DNA from: Acetobacter pasteurianus subsp. pasteurianus LMG 1262 = NBRC 106471 | GTDB lineage: Bacteria; Pseudomonadota; Alphaproteobacteria; Acetobacterales; Acetobacteraceae | Length of the DNA stretch: 64,000 bases | Assembly (NCBI RefSeq): GCF_000285275.1 | Contig: NZ_CADO01000139.1 | Coordinates: 427,183-491,182, forward strand | Direction: 5' to 3' | Part shown: piece after piece, positions 47,005-55,998 of the stretch | Numbering within the stretch: position 1 is the first letter of the stretch | Layout of the letters: the number at the start of each line of letters is the position of its first letter | Notes under the pieces: model-generated | The model's database searches: none | The model's input: only the letters and a program-made list of their open reading frames with translations | What the model was told of the DNA's origin: nothing | Program-made: the position numbers and the translations under genes

Positions 47005-47949
47005 TTACAAAGTTTTCAGGAAAGATTCGATATCGGCGGGCGTTCCCACAGAAAGGCCGGTCACTTCGGAATCAATGCGGCGCACAAGGCCGGACAGCAC
47101 TTTGCCTGCACCAATTTCTACAAACGTATCCACGCCCATGCCCACCATGGCGGCCACACTTTCGCGCCAGCGCACACGGCCAGTAACCTGACGCACCAGA
47201 TTTTGCCGAATCGTATCGGCATCGGTTTCGCGCTCGGCCGTTACGTTGGCAATTACGGGCACAATCGGGGCGGTAATTTCGGCTTTGGCCAGTGCTTCAG
47301 CCATCACATCTTCTGCTGGTTTCATGAGCGAAGAATGGAATGGTGCGGAAACCGGCAGCTTGAGTGCGCGCTTGATTTTCATTTCCTTGGCGATGGCAAT
47401 GGCTTCATCAATGCCTGCGCTCTTGCCGGAAATAACAATCTGGCCGCCGCCGTTATCGTTGGCAATTTCCACATCGCCTTTGGCAGAGGCTTTGGTGCAG
47501 ATGTCTTCTGCCTGTGCCAATGTAACGCCAATAAGGGCCGCCATGCCGCCTTCCCCTGCGGGAACAGCTTTCTGCATGGCCTGCCCGCGTAGCCGTAGCA
47601 GACGTGCCGCTTCTGCCACACCAAAGGCGCGCCCCGCAGCCAGAGCGGAATATTCACCCAGGGAATGCCCAGCCAGCAACGTAACTTTGCCGGCAAGATC
47701 CAGGCCGCCATCCTGCTCCAGAACGCGCAGAACAGCCATGGAAACCGCCATAAGCGCTGGCTGGGCGTTTTCTGTGCTGGTCAGGCTTTCCATCGGGCCT
47801 TCAAAAATGATTTTGGAGAGTTTTTCGCCCAAGGCGTCATCAACTTCTTCAAAAACAGAACGCGCCGCAGGAAAAGCTTCTGCAAGCTCCTGCCCCATGC
47901 CAACAGACTGGCTGCCCTGTCCGGGAAAAACAAATGCGTAAACGGCCAT
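47005..47949 (-). CDS. fabD: Malonyl-CoA:ACP transacylase
   Basis: A 314-residue enzyme loading malonyl groups on ACP. The active-site serine is in LLAGHSLGEYSALAAG, and VFPGQGSQSVGMG opens the protein. ATG 47949 is preferred; GTG nine bases upstream is possible. First gene of the fabD-fabG-acpP-fabF-mltG series. Confidence 0.96.
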   Translation of the reverse strand: MAVYAFVFPGQGSQSVGMGQELAEAFPAARSVFEEVDDALGEKLSKIIFEGPMESLTSTENAQPALMAVSMAVLRVLEQDGGLDLAGKVTLLAGHSLGEYSALAAGRAFGVAEAARLLRLRGQAMQKAVPAGEGGMAALIGVTLAQAEDICTKASAKGDVEIANDNGGGQIVISGKSAGIDEAIAIAKEMKIKRALKLPVSAPFHSSLMKPAEDVMAEALAKAEITAPIVPVIANVTAERETDADTIRQNLVRQVTGRVRWRESVAAMVGMGVDTFVEIGAGKVLSGLVRRIDSEVTGLSVGTPADIESFLKTL

Positions 47950-48123
47950 GATACTCACTGTTCCAAATTTTTCCTTGCCAGACGGATGGATGCCATCTGT
48001 TTTGGCAAGATCATGAACTGCGCGGGCTGCTTTGTTATGTTTTACGCAAAATGGCGGCCTGTAAAAAGGAAGCCACGCAAAACGCAGACCGGCAGGAAAT
48101 CGGGCGGCAGAATACGGCGCAGT

Positions 48124-48639
48124 TTAGCGCCGCACAATACGCCAGCCCAGAACAAGCAGTGCATCCCACGGCAGGGCAAGACATTCATGCGCAATACGCA
48201 GGAGTTTTTTGCGCATGTTGGGCACATGCGGTTGTGCGCGTAAAAAGGGTACGGCCTGCACTTTCCAGCCTGCAAGGCGCATGAGCAAAACGCAGCGCGG
48301 CAGATGTAAGGGGCTGGAAACAACAGCTATGGGCTGAGCAGCAGAATACCCTGCCTGACGTAGCAAACGCGTGCAGGCAACGGCGGAATCAAACGTATCT
48401 CCCGCCGTGGGTTCGGCCAGAATAGTATCTAGAGCAACGCCAGCCTTTAACAGGCAGGAGGCCATAACATCTGCTTCTGTCTGGCCATTTTGCGGCACGC
48501 CACCCGTGGGAATATACACAACGGACCCATGCGCAGCGCCAAACACAAGTGCTGAATGCACCCGGTTTAGGAGCGCGACAGAAGGGCTACCATCTGGATT
48601 GAGGGCTGCACCAAAAATAATTACGGGCAGTGCTGACAA
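48124..48639 (-). CDS. DUF218 (YdcF/ElyC-like) protein
   Basis: A 171-residue protein of the DUF218 family. ALPVIIFGAALNPDGSPS opens it, and ADVMASCLLKAGV, EPTAGDTFDSAV and VVSSPLHLPRCVLLMRLAGW are the usual segments. No membrane helix or signal peptide is evident, unlike ElyC/SanA. Some family members affect envelope integrity; the reaction is unknown. It lies 29 bases after the methyltransferase gene on the same strand. Confidence 0.82.
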   Translation of the reverse strand: MSALPVIIFGAALNPDGSPSVALLNRVHSALVFGAAHGSVVYIPTGGVPQNGQTEADVMASCLLKAGVALDTILAEPTAGDTFDSAVACTRLLRQAGYSAAQPIAVVSSPLHLPRCVLLMRLAGWKVQAVPFLRAQPHVPNMRKKLLRIAHECLALPWDALLVLGWRIVRR

Positions 48640-48668
48640 TTCAAATCTCCTCCCCGCAATGGGTGCAA

Positions 48669-49928
48669 TCAGGCTGGAGGACGTAACAGTACGCGGTTAA
48701 GTCGTTCCAATGTGGTAAAACCTTCACCCCATACCTTGCGGAACTTGCTTTCCGAAATGCCACGTGGAGCCACGGCCTCTGCCAAAGCACCAACTGTGCG
48801 TTCACCGTCAATTAAGGGCAGAATGCCGCGCATTTGTGGCGGTAAGGGAATGGGCACAATTAGCGTGCCAAACGCAAAAGGTAGTGTGTGATCTGGCCGC
48901 ATCTGCTTGGCCAGTTCTACCCCCGGTATTTCACGCATTACCGGCACAGCCGCAAAATCTAGCGGGTCTGGCGGCGTAACGCGCGCGCCTTTGCGTACAA
49001 CATAGGCAACGTGCGTGGCCATATTGCCAGCCAGATCTTCCGCTATGGCGGCCTGCTGCTGCCATGGTAGGCTGCTGATGCGTGCGCGCAGGCGTGGATC
49101 TGGCAAAAACAGGGTTGGATCATACCGTGCCGGTTCCATAAGGCAGGATGGTTCCAGTCCGGCTTTGTCCAGAAACTCCAAAAACTCGGTAACGTTATAA
49201 GCACGATCTCTTGGGTTTAGCAGCAGGTCATACAGTCCTGCATCGCCGCCAGAGAGATGATCTCCAAAGTTACCATTCTGCCTTAGCCAAGCTGTAGCTG
49301 GCAGCGTGCGCATAACGCGGCGCGCCATATCAAGTCGCGCTTGAGGTGTTTCGGAATGCGGTGCAATTTTTTCCAACGCATCCTGCACCATGTAAACGCC
49401 TGTGCGCCCATAGGGGGCATAGACCATCAGCCCCATCCCGCCACCGGACGCGAGGTGCTTCTCCAGCATGGCCAATGCGGCATCAGGATCAGGCAGATGA
49501 TGCAGCACACCGCAGCAATCAATATAATCAAAAAGGCCCACATCCAGCCTATCCAGCTCTGTCAGAGACCCCTGAATGAAGCGGATATTTGCCAATTCCC
49601 GCGCTTGCGCGCGTGCCTGCGCAATGGAAAGCGCTTTTTGGGAGCGATCCACACACACAACCTCACCGGGGCGACCGGCGCGTTGTAGGTGTGTTGCCAG
49701 CATGATGGCGCCATCCCCCGTGCCACACCCGGCCACCAATGCCCGTAAAGGCTGGCTTTGCGGCCGTTTGGCACCAAAAACCCAGTAGTCAATTTCCCGC
49801 AAATGGCTAGGGCTGCCTATTAAAAGGCGCTTGGCCTCATCCTGCGGGTTTCTTTCCGGGTATGGATACGCCTCATACTGGGCAGCAAGGCTGGAATCGC
49901 GTGTATCGGCGGGAGATTGATCTGTCAT
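48669..49928 (-). CDS. SAM-dependent methyltransferase with C-terminal extension
   Basis: A 419-residue class I methyltransferase. Motif I is LVAGCGTGDGAIMLA (about residues 64-78), then VVCVDRSQKALSIAQAR and GVLHHLPDPDAALAML. The N-terminal LAAQYEAYPYPERNP is typical of a bacterial subgroup of unknown substrate. After about residue 280 a separate C-terminal part (ending FRKVWGEGFTTLERLNRVLL) resembles a small helical, winged-helix-like domain. It starts 17 bases after the betaine-binding-like gene. Confidence 0.82.
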   Translation of the reverse strand: MTDQSPADTRDSSLAAQYEAYPYPERNPQDEAKRLLIGSPSHLREIDYWVFGAKRPQSQPLRALVAGCGTGDGAIMLATHLQRAGRPGEVVCVDRSQKALSIAQARAQARELANIRFIQGSLTELDRLDVGLFDYIDCCGVLHHLPDPDAALAMLEKHLASGGGMGLMVYAPYGRTGVYMVQDALEKIAPHSETPQARLDMARRVMRTLPATAWLRQNGNFGDHLSGGDAGLYDLLLNPRDRAYNVTEFLEFLDKAGLEPSCLMEPARYDPTLFLPDPRLRARISSLPWQQQAAIAEDLAGNMATHVAYVVRKGARVTPPDPLDFAAVPVMREIPGVELAKQMRPDHTLPFAFGTLIVPIPLPPQMRGILPLIDGERTVGALAEAVAPRGISESKFRKVWGEGFTTLERLNRVLLRPPA

Positions 49929-49945
49929 GCTGGCGCGGCCTTTCC

Positions 49946-50695
49946 TTAGCGGGGCAGCAGTTTGCCGCGCTGCCAGGCTTCTGCCGCTTCATCGGCTGTC
50001 ATGCCTTCAACACGCATGGCGTAATCCATGGCGCTGATGATTTTGGCGCTCAGCATCAGTTCATCCAGTTCGTCCAGCAGATCCTGCTCCATTTCATCCT
50101 TGGTTTCTGCACGGATCAGAATGCGCGCGTCCTGTTCGCCCCCCAGTGCATTCTTGGGGTCGTTCAGAATACGGAAACCGCCAATGTGGAACAGGAAGCA
50201 AGGCTGAAACAGCGGCATCAGCACCAGTTCTTCCCGCTTGAGGGCGGCGTTGAGTTCTGCCAGAGCTTCTTCATCGGGCAGCATTTTCAGGCTGAAGCCT
50301 GCGGTATCCAGCCCATACTGCTGCAACACATTTTCCATGTGCTTTTGCAGGGATGCAGGCGTGATAATGGTGCGGGAAAGCTCTGGCCCAGCCTGTGCCA
50401 CATCATCCAAAGATGTCAGCGGCGTATCTTCTGCGGAAATGCAGCAATGGGCTGCTGGGCGAAACAGATTGCCAAGAGGCAGAATGCCGGGGGCCAGCAT
50501 GTCTGCATCCTCATCTGGCAGCCAGGCAGATACGTAAAAATCAACCTCACCCTTTTTGAGCATGTCTGTCAGCACGTCTTTAGGGCCAGTGACAATATCG
50601 GGCTCTACATCATTGGCTTCCAGAACGCGGATGATTGCTGCTGCCGTAGCCTCATGCACGGTGGTTTCGGGGTATGCGAGGGTCAGGCTTGTCAT
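49946..50695 (-). CDS. Glycine betaine-binding-like protein without signal peptide
   Basis: A 249-residue protein resembling the substrate-binding component of glycine betaine/choline ABC transporters (OpuAC family): LTLAYPETTVHEATAAAI, MLKKGEVDFYVSAWLPDEDA and the acidic C-terminal region DEAAEAWQRG. It begins directly with the mature fold; no Sec signal or lipobox is present, and the start (ATG after AAAGGA) looks secure, so it should be cytosolic. No permease or ATPase gene is adjacent. Its partner is probably the methyltransferase downstream. Confidence 0.78.
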   Translation of the reverse strand: MTSLTLAYPETTVHEATAAAIIRVLEANDVEPDIVTGPKDVLTDMLKKGEVDFYVSAWLPDEDADMLAPGILPLGNLFRPAAHCCISAEDTPLTSLDDVAQAGPELSRTIITPASLQKHMENVLQQYGLDTAGFSLKMLPDEEALAELNAALKREELVLMPLFQPCFLFHIGGFRILNDPKNALGGEQDARILIRAETKDEMEQDLLDELDELMLSAKIISAMDYAMRVEGMTADEAAEAWQRGKLLPR

Positions 50696-50826
50696 CTCAG
50701 GATCCTTTCAGATCTGCTCGAACTGGTGATGGTCTGGGTAGTCCTTGCAGCAGGAGAAACCCATGAGGCAATCCCTGAAATGGAAATAACAGGATTTCGT
50801 AATGATTTGGTGCAAGGCTGGCGGGT

Positions 50827-50866
50827 AAAAAAAAGCCGCCCTTCCCTTGGGAGGGAAGAAGGCGGC
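50827..50866 (-). terminator. Intrinsic terminator after the small unknown gene
   Basis: Reading the minus strand: GGCGGC...GCCGCC stem (50861-50866 with 50835-50840) with an inner GGGAAG/CTTCCC stem, followed by an eight-base T-run. It ends the gene at 50898-51260. Confidence 0.85.
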
Positions 50867-50897
50867 CAACCGGAATAATACCTATAAACTGGGGCGT

Positions 50898-51260
50898 TTA
50901 AGCGGCAACAATACCCTGTTCGCGCGGCATGACGGGACGGATCATGTTCAGGGCATCTGCAAAGGTGTTGAAGCTGCCCAGTTTATTGTCACGGATAGCA
51001 TCCATAACAATCCAGCGGTTGCCGTGGCAGTAAATCTGGTAAGCGGGATCTGAGGTTTCGCGCACCCATACCACAACATAACCAGCGGAAACGCCGGCCT
51101 GCTTCTGTTCAGATACAAAAACATCCGCATCGCAAATGCCCATGGGCTGAGCAGCCTGAACCCAACGGGTGAGGTAAGCCTGCTGGCGGGATGTGATCTC
51201 CATCTGGAATGGGATGATCTGGCAGGTGTGTTGCTGAGAAGATGTTGATGTGCGCGACAT
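50898..51260 (-). CDS. Unknown small protein
   Basis: A 120-residue soluble protein that I do not recognise. It has an amphipathic N-terminal part and a compact middle with GVSAGYVVVWVRETSDP and YQIYCHGNRWIVMDAI, which looks like a small beta sheet. It ends PVMPREQGIVAA. It has its own terminator and stands alone, so it is a monocistronic gene. Confidence 0.6.
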   Translation of the reverse strand: MSRTSTSSQQHTCQIIPFQMEITSRQQAYLTRWVQAAQPMGICDADVFVSEQKQAGVSAGYVVVWVRETSDPAYQIYCHGNRWIVMDAIRDNKLGSFNTFADALNMIRPVMPREQGIVAA

Positions 51261-51474
51261 GGTTTCTTTTATCCCCCTTACAATCCCGGTTCGGTCTTGA
51301 TGTTTGGAGTGTAAAAGAGCCGCGGCGCGCTACGCTATGAGAAAACGAATGTTAACGCCTCAAAAGCAGGCAGGTTTGAGGCCTCGTGACGAAAAAAACA
51401 CAAATGCACCTAAACTGCACAATTTTTATGCCTGTTTTTTGTGCAATCGCCCTTGTGTGGTGCAGAAAAAAGAA

Positions 51475-52536
51475 TCAGAACTTTGCCGAAACCATTAATG
51501 ACCCATAGTTAAACAGGCCAGACTTGGCTGTGGTGAACTGCTGCGTCTGCCAGACCTGGCTGTAGGAAATGCGCAAACCGCAGAACATAAAGGCCAAACC
51601 GGCGTGAATTTCACCCACATCCCATTTTTTAATCACATGGAGAGAATTGCTGCGCATGGTGTTGCCTTGCAATGAGGCATCATACCCAACGGCCTCACCC
51701 GTTACGCCACCAAAGATGTACCATGAAAAAGGACGCCGGGATTTATAGGCATCCGTACCATCTGTGCCGGAAGCCTGAATGGTAGGTGTGCCGAAATCAC
51801 TATCCAGCCCCTGCCCAATACGGAACACATCACCAATGCGGCCATAAATCTGGTAATCGCCAATGGCGGCCGCGGCTGATGGCAGCATGTCAAATTCTAC
51901 GCCAAACACATGCGCCAAGGGCAAACGCCAGATACGCCCACCCTGCACCTGAAAGATGGGCTGGTTTTTAAGCTGATGAGACCAGCCCTGATTTTTGGTA
52001 TCGCCAATCAGGCCGTGGAATCCGTTCTGGAGTTGCTCGCCCAGACCGCCCGGCCCCATAATACCAAACTGAATGCCAAATACGCTGCGGGTTCTATCCG
52101 TATCATTAATAAGATTCACGGTGCCTAGCAGCAGGCTGGAATAGGGCCTGTCATTAATACGGGCCGTTTGCGCCTGCCCCGAAGCCCACGGGCTGGAAAC
52201 CTGCGTGTTGCGCGGCGTAAAGATAAGTTGCTGCAAACCAATGCTGATACGCTGTACCCCTTCCCCCCAGATGGCCTTGTTAATGGCGGCAATGGGGGTG
52301 GGCAGCGTGTTGGTGCCGGAGGTCCAGTTAAAGCGCAGGCCGCTGGTATAGTATTGGTCCGACGTGCCTTTCAGGGTGGTGATGGCATCATTTTCACCCT
52401 GAAGGGTCCAAGTGCCTTTGTTGTCAGAGGCAGGAGTCGCTTTGGCGGAAGAAAGAGAACACACGGATGCCCCTGCCAGCATAAGAGACGCAAGGGCAAG
52501 GCGCCGTGCGCGAAGCCGTTTTAAAACTACGGGCAT
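51475..52536 (-). CDS. LpxR-like outer-membrane lipid A deacylase family protein
   Basis: A 353-residue protein with a signal peptide (LALASLMLAGASVCSLSSAKA) and a DUF2219/LpxR beta-barrel. ENDAITTLKGTSDQYYTSGL near the mature N-terminus resembles the Asn-Asp and Thr/Ser active region, GFHGLIGDTKNQGWSHQL includes the family histidine, and the last residue is Phe (VSAKF), a barrel signature. LpxR removes 3'-acyloxyacyl chains from lipid A, so the protein could remodel the lipid A made by the genes at 37-41 kb. Activity is inferred only. Confidence 0.75.
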   Translation of the reverse strand: MPVVLKRLRARRLALASLMLAGASVCSLSSAKATPASDNKGTWTLQGENDAITTLKGTSDQYYTSGLRFNWTSGTNTLPTPIAAINKAIWGEGVQRISIGLQQLIFTPRNTQVSSPWASGQAQTARINDRPYSSLLLGTVNLINDTDRTRSVFGIQFGIMGPGGLGEQLQNGFHGLIGDTKNQGWSHQLKNQPIFQVQGGRIWRLPLAHVFGVEFDMLPSAAAAIGDYQIYGRIGDVFRIGQGLDSDFGTPTIQASGTDGTDAYKSRRPFSWYIFGGVTGEAVGYDASLQGNTMRSNSLHVIKKWDVGEIHAGLAFMFCGLRISYSQVWQTQQFTTAKSGLFNYGSLMVSAKF

Positions 52537-52915
52537 GCTTTTTCTTCCATTTGGCCATGTGCGGGCATGATTCTAGGCTGTTCTTAATGGATAATACCCG
52601 CACAAGAAAGCCCGTTTCCCCTTATCCTGTCCTGCTGTGGCTATCATGCCAGCATCGGGTGGGTATGGGCGCGGAGATATCACATAACTGTGAGATTAAG
52701 AAAAGTGTGTGAAACTCCCGCCAATTTCATGCTTTTCTATAGTCGCACGCTGTTGGCTGTGCTACGGAAACAGTGGGCGCATTTGCAGCTTTCAGGAACG
52801 GGAACGGTGGCGTTTTCTTCAAATTACGTAAACCTGTCAACCCATTCCGGCAAACTGCCCGTTTTTCAATATCGGGAGAAGCTTCAGCCTTCTCCGTACT
52901 CCAGGATCAAGACCG
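52537..52915. other. Divergent regulatory region: LpxR-like gene and cold-shock gene
   Basis: No convincing gene. It must hold the promoters of both neighbours and the leader of the cold-shock gene. A hairpin GGAGAAG (52875-52881) / CTTCTCC (52889-52895) sits a few bases before AGGA and the TTG start. Confidence 0.4.
52875..52895 (+). promoter_or_regulatory. Hairpin in the cold-shock gene leader
   Basis: A seven-base perfect stem with loop CTTCAGC directly upstream of the ribosome-binding site (AGGA, 52902-52905). Cold-shock genes often control translation through leader structure; this is a candidate only. Confidence 0.35.
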
Positions 52916-53593
52916 TTGAAAAGTAACAGGACCGACCGCAGCTCTCGTTTTCCTCGCCGCGGCGGATTTGATGACGATTACATGTCCATGCCTTCCTTTG
53001 GTGAGCGCCCTGCATTTGGTGGCGGTGACCGTGGTGGATTTGCACCGCGCCGTGGCGCTGGTGGTCCGCAGGTTGTGGCTTCCGGGCCGGAAGTTGGTGC
53101 AACTGTTAAATGGTTCAACAGCGAAAAAGGCTTCGGCTTTGTTGAACTGGCAGATGGCACCGGTGATGTATTCCTGCACGCTAATGCACTCTCTCAGGCA
53201 GGCCATCAGGGTGTAAGCCCGGGTGCGACACTGGTTGTACGGATTGGCCAGGGCCCGAAAGGTCGCCAGGTTGCGGAAGTTATTTCCGTTGACGAAAGCA
53301 CCGCTCAGCCAGAACGCCCCCGTGCACCGCGCCCCGGTTTTGGCAGCCGTCCGGCTGGCCGCCCTGCCCCGGATCTGTCCATGGCTGAAGACACACGTGG
53401 TACCGTAAAGTGGTACAACTCTGTCAAAGGCTTTGGCTTCATCACACCGGAAAGCGGTGGCAAGGACATTTTCGTTCACGCTTCTGCTCTGGAACGGTCT
53501 GGCCTGAGCGCACTGAACGAAGGTCAGGGTGTAAACGTAAAAGTGGTTCAGGGCCAGAAAGGCCCGGAAGCTGCTGAAGTTTCTCCGGCCTGA
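52916..53593 (+). CDS. Protein with two cold-shock domains
   Basis: A 225-residue nucleic-acid chaperone. Two CSD folds: the first at about residues 62-126 ([26 protein letters not shown]), the second at about 159-223 ([27 protein letters not shown]). The RNP1 and RNP2 motifs are intact in both. The N-terminal 55 residues are Arg/Gly-rich. Double-CSD proteins are typical of alphaproteobacteria. TTG 52916 was chosen because AGGA lies ten bases before; ATG 52982 is an alternative. Confidence 0.92.
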   Translation: MKSNRTDRSSRFPRRGGFDDDYMSMPSFGERPAFGGGDRGGFAPRRGAGGPQVVASGPEVGATVKWFNSEKGFGFVELADGTGDVFLHANALSQAGHQGVSPGATLVVRIGQGPKGRQVAEVISVDESTAQPERPRAPRPGFGSRPAGRPAPDLSMAEDTRGTVKWYNSVKGFGFITPESGGKDIFVHASALERSGLSALNEGQGVNVKVVQGQKGPEAAEVSPA

Positions 53594-53620
53594 TCCTGAT
53601 TTTAGAATTAGGTTTCAAGA

Positions 53621-53650
53621 AAAAACCCCGGTTTTGCCGGGGTTTTTTTT
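53621..53650 (+). terminator. Strong intrinsic terminator after the cold-shock gene
   Basis: A stem of CCCCGG with CCGGGG over loop TTTTG, extended by A:T pairs and followed by an eight-base T-run. Confidence 0.9.
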
Positions 53651-53696
53651 ATGCTTGGCTGATTGAATATTTAAACAGGCAAACGGAAAAGAGGGG

Positions 53697-54203
53697 TTAG
53701 TAGTCTCCCTTCCCCTTGTTCCGGATCAAGCGCGCTTTATCACGCTGCCAATCTCTGTCTGCAATGCTCTGGCGCTTGTCATGGCTTTTCTTACCGACGC
53801 CCAAGCCGAGCGTGACTTTAGCTAAGCCTCTATCATTAAAATGCACATTCAAAGGCACAAGAGTTGCGCCCTGCTTGGCAATAGCACCTATAAACTTGCG
53901 CATTTCCTTACGGTGCATCAGCAATTTGCGCGGGGCGCGCGTATCAAAGCGAGAAAGAACGCCCCCCTGGTATTCGGGAATATAGCTGTTGAACAGCCAG
54001 AGCGCTCCATCGCGTTCACCAGCAAAGGCTTCGTTAATGGTGGCACGGCCAAGGCGCAGGCTTTTTACTTCAGCGCCCTTTAGTACGAGCCCGGCCTCAA
54101 TGGTTTCCAGAATATTGTAATTGAAGCGCGCCTTACGGTTTTGCGCCACCATGCCATGAGAGATCATGGAGCTTTTGGCAGATTTTCCAGATTTGGAGCT
54201 CAT
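53697..54203 (-). CDS. smpB: SsrA-binding protein
   Basis: A 168-residue tmRNA partner needed for trans-translation rescue of stalled ribosomes. AQNRKARFNYNILETIEAG, LKGAEVKSLRLGRATINEAF and the C-terminal basic tail with KKSHDKRQSIADRDWQRD are diagnostic. ATG overlaps the dapA stop by one base. The tmRNA gene itself is not in the window. Confidence 0.96.
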   Translation of the reverse strand: MSSKSGKSAKSSMISHGMVAQNRKARFNYNILETIEAGLVLKGAEVKSLRLGRATINEAFAGERDGALWLFNSYIPEYQGGVLSRFDTRAPRKLLMHRKEMRKFIGAIAKQGATLVPLNVHFNDRGLAKVTLGLGVGKKSHDKRQSIADRDWQRDKARLIRNKGKGDY

Positions 54204-55093
54204 CAGTTCAGTAGCCCGACATCAACAAGAGCAGCGCGTATTTTCTCACGAGAAGGTTCGGTTAGCGGTGCAAGCGGTAGGCGGCAGGTTTCACCAGCAA
54301 GCCCTAGCAGACTGGCGGCGTATTTGGCGGGGGCCGGATTGCTCTCGCAAAACAGCGTATCATGCAACGGTAGGAGCTTGTCCTGAATGGCAATGGCATC
54401 TTGCGTGCGGCCTTGCTGCCACGCCTTTTGCACATTGGCGCACAAAGCGGGTGCCACATTGGCGGTTACACTAATGCAGCCATCACCACCCGCAGCCAGA
54501 AAAGCTACGGCGGTGCCATCTTCCCCAGAAAGCTGGTTAAAACGCTTTTCTACGGCGCGGCGCACCTGCAATGGGCGCAGCAGGTTGGCTGTGGCATCTT
54601 TTACGCCAATAATGTTGGGGTGCCGTGCCAGGCGCGCCATTGTTTCCACGCTGATATCAACAATGGAACGGCCCGGAATATTGTAAAGAATAACCGGAAT
54701 GGAAATGGCATCAGCAATAGCCATGTAATGCCGGTAAAGCCCTTCCTGCGTGGGCTTGTTGTAATAAGGTGCAACCACCAATACAGCATTTGCCCCGGCT
54801 TTTTCAGCATACTGTGCCAGATCTATAGCTTCGGATGTGCTGTTTGAACCTGCGCCTGCAATAACAGGAACCCGCCCGGCCGATACCTTAATGGTACGCT
54901 CCACAACCGCGTGATGTTCGGCATGAGAAAGGGTTGGGCTTTCCCCCGTTGTGCCAACAGCGCACAAGGCGGCTGTACCCTCACGGATCTGCCAGTCCAC
55001 CAGTTTTTCGAACGAGGCAAAATCCAGACTGCCGTCCCGGTTCATGGGGGTAATCAGCGCGGTAATGGACCCGGAGAAAAAGGTATCAGACAT
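54203..55093 (-). CDS. dapA: 4-hydroxy-tetrahydrodipicolinate synthase
   Basis: A 296-residue Schiff-base aldolase that condenses pyruvate with aspartate semialdehyde, entering the lysine/diaminopimelate branch. VGTTGESPTLSHAEH, the tyrosine region PVILYNIPGRS and the catalytic lysine in IIGVKDATAN are intact. It precedes smpB with a one-base overlap and follows pheA by ten bases. Confidence 0.95.
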   Translation of the reverse strand: MSDTFFSGSITALITPMNRDGSLDFASFEKLVDWQIREGTAALCAVGTTGESPTLSHAEHHAVVERTIKVSAGRVPVIAGAGSNSTSEAIDLAQYAEKAGANAVLVVAPYYNKPTQEGLYRHYMAIADAISIPVILYNIPGRSIVDISVETMARLARHPNIIGVKDATANLLRPLQVRRAVEKRFNQLSGEDGTAVAFLAAGGDGCISVTANVAPALCANVQKAWQQGRTQDAIAIQDKLLPLHDTLFCESNPAPAKYAASLLGLAGETCRLPLAPLTEPSREKIRAALVDVGLLN

Positions 55094-55103
55094 GGGCAGT
55101 CAC

Positions 55104-55991
55104 TTATCCTGAAATGGCATGTGCCGGCATGGCGCGCGGCGTATCCTGAGAAGTATGCTGGCGGAAGGGCGATTGAGGGTAGACACCTAGAATTGTGGTG
55201 TTCTGTGCAAAAAAATCAAGTTCTGCCAGTGCTTTGCTCAACCGTATATCATCTGGGTGTCCATCAACATCCAGCAAAAAACGGGTGGCGGCAAAGGTTT
55301 CACCAGACATGTAGCTTTCCAGCCGGGTCATGTTTACGCCGTTGGTGGCAAACCCGCCCAGCACTTTATACAACGCGCCGGGTTGGTTTTTGACACTGAA
55401 GATCAACGTCGTCATCACATTGGGGGTTTCTACCGGTGGGCGGTCTGCTGTGCGGGAGGCAATATAGAAACGCGTGGTGTTGTGGTCTGCGTCTTCCACG
55501 TTCTTTTTAAGAATTTCCAGCCCATACAGTTCTGCCGCCAGAGCAGAAGCTACAGCGGCTTCTTCTGGCTTTTTCCATAGAGCCACCAACTCCGCAGCGC
55601 CTGCCGTATCAAACTCGGCTACGGGTTCCAGATTGTAATCACGGATCAGGTTTCTGATCTGCCCTAAGGCCACAGGGTGCGTATGTACGCGCCGCACCTG
55701 TTCCATACGGGTGCCGGGCACAACCAGTAGGCAGTGTTCCACCCGCTGAAAGTGCTCTCCCACAATTTGCAGGCCAGAAGCTGGCAACAGAGAATGGATA
55801 TCCGGCACGCGCCCGGCCAAGCTGTTTTCGCACGCCAGCATGGCTAGTTCGGCCCGGCCCAGATGCACGGCATCAATGGCATCAGCAAAGGTGCGGCATG
55901 GCAGGGTTTTCCACCCCGGTTTGGCATTGCGGCATGCCAGATCTGAATACGCGCCCGGTGTGCCCTGAAAGGCGATAACCTTTTGTGTCAT
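55104..55991 (-). CDS. pheA: Prephenate dehydratase with ACT domain
   Basis: A 295-residue monofunctional enzyme making phenylpyruvate. The catalytic Thr-Arg-Phe motif is in HNTTRFYIASR, and LIFSVKNQPGALYKVL plus MTRLESYMSG (ESRP-type) form the C-terminal ACT domain for phenylalanine feedback. No chorismate mutase domain is fused. It follows kdsB by seven bases. Confidence 0.93.
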   Translation of the reverse strand: MTQKVIAFQGTPGAYSDLACRNAKPGWKTLPCRTFADAIDAVHLGRAELAMLACENSLAGRVPDIHSLLPASGLQIVGEHFQRVEHCLLVVPGTRMEQVRRVHTHPVALGQIRNLIRDYNLEPVAEFDTAGAAELVALWKKPEEAAVASALAAELYGLEILKKNVEDADHNTTRFYIASRTADRPPVETPNVMTTLIFSVKNQPGALYKVLGGFATNGVNMTRLESYMSGETFAATRFLLDVDGHPDDIRLSKALAELDFFAQNTTILGVYPQSPFRQHTSQDTPRAMPAHAISG

Positions 55992-55998
55992 GCCTCAA

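Noticed and set aside
52655..52700. TCACA-TAAC-TGTGA as a CRP/FNR-type site
   Set aside because: The half-sites are in the wrong order (inverted) and spacing for CRP or FNR, so it does not fit.
52690..52926. Short + strand open frame before the cold-shock gene
   Set aside because: It overlaps the chosen start, has no good ribosome-binding site, and its translation looks like leader DNA.
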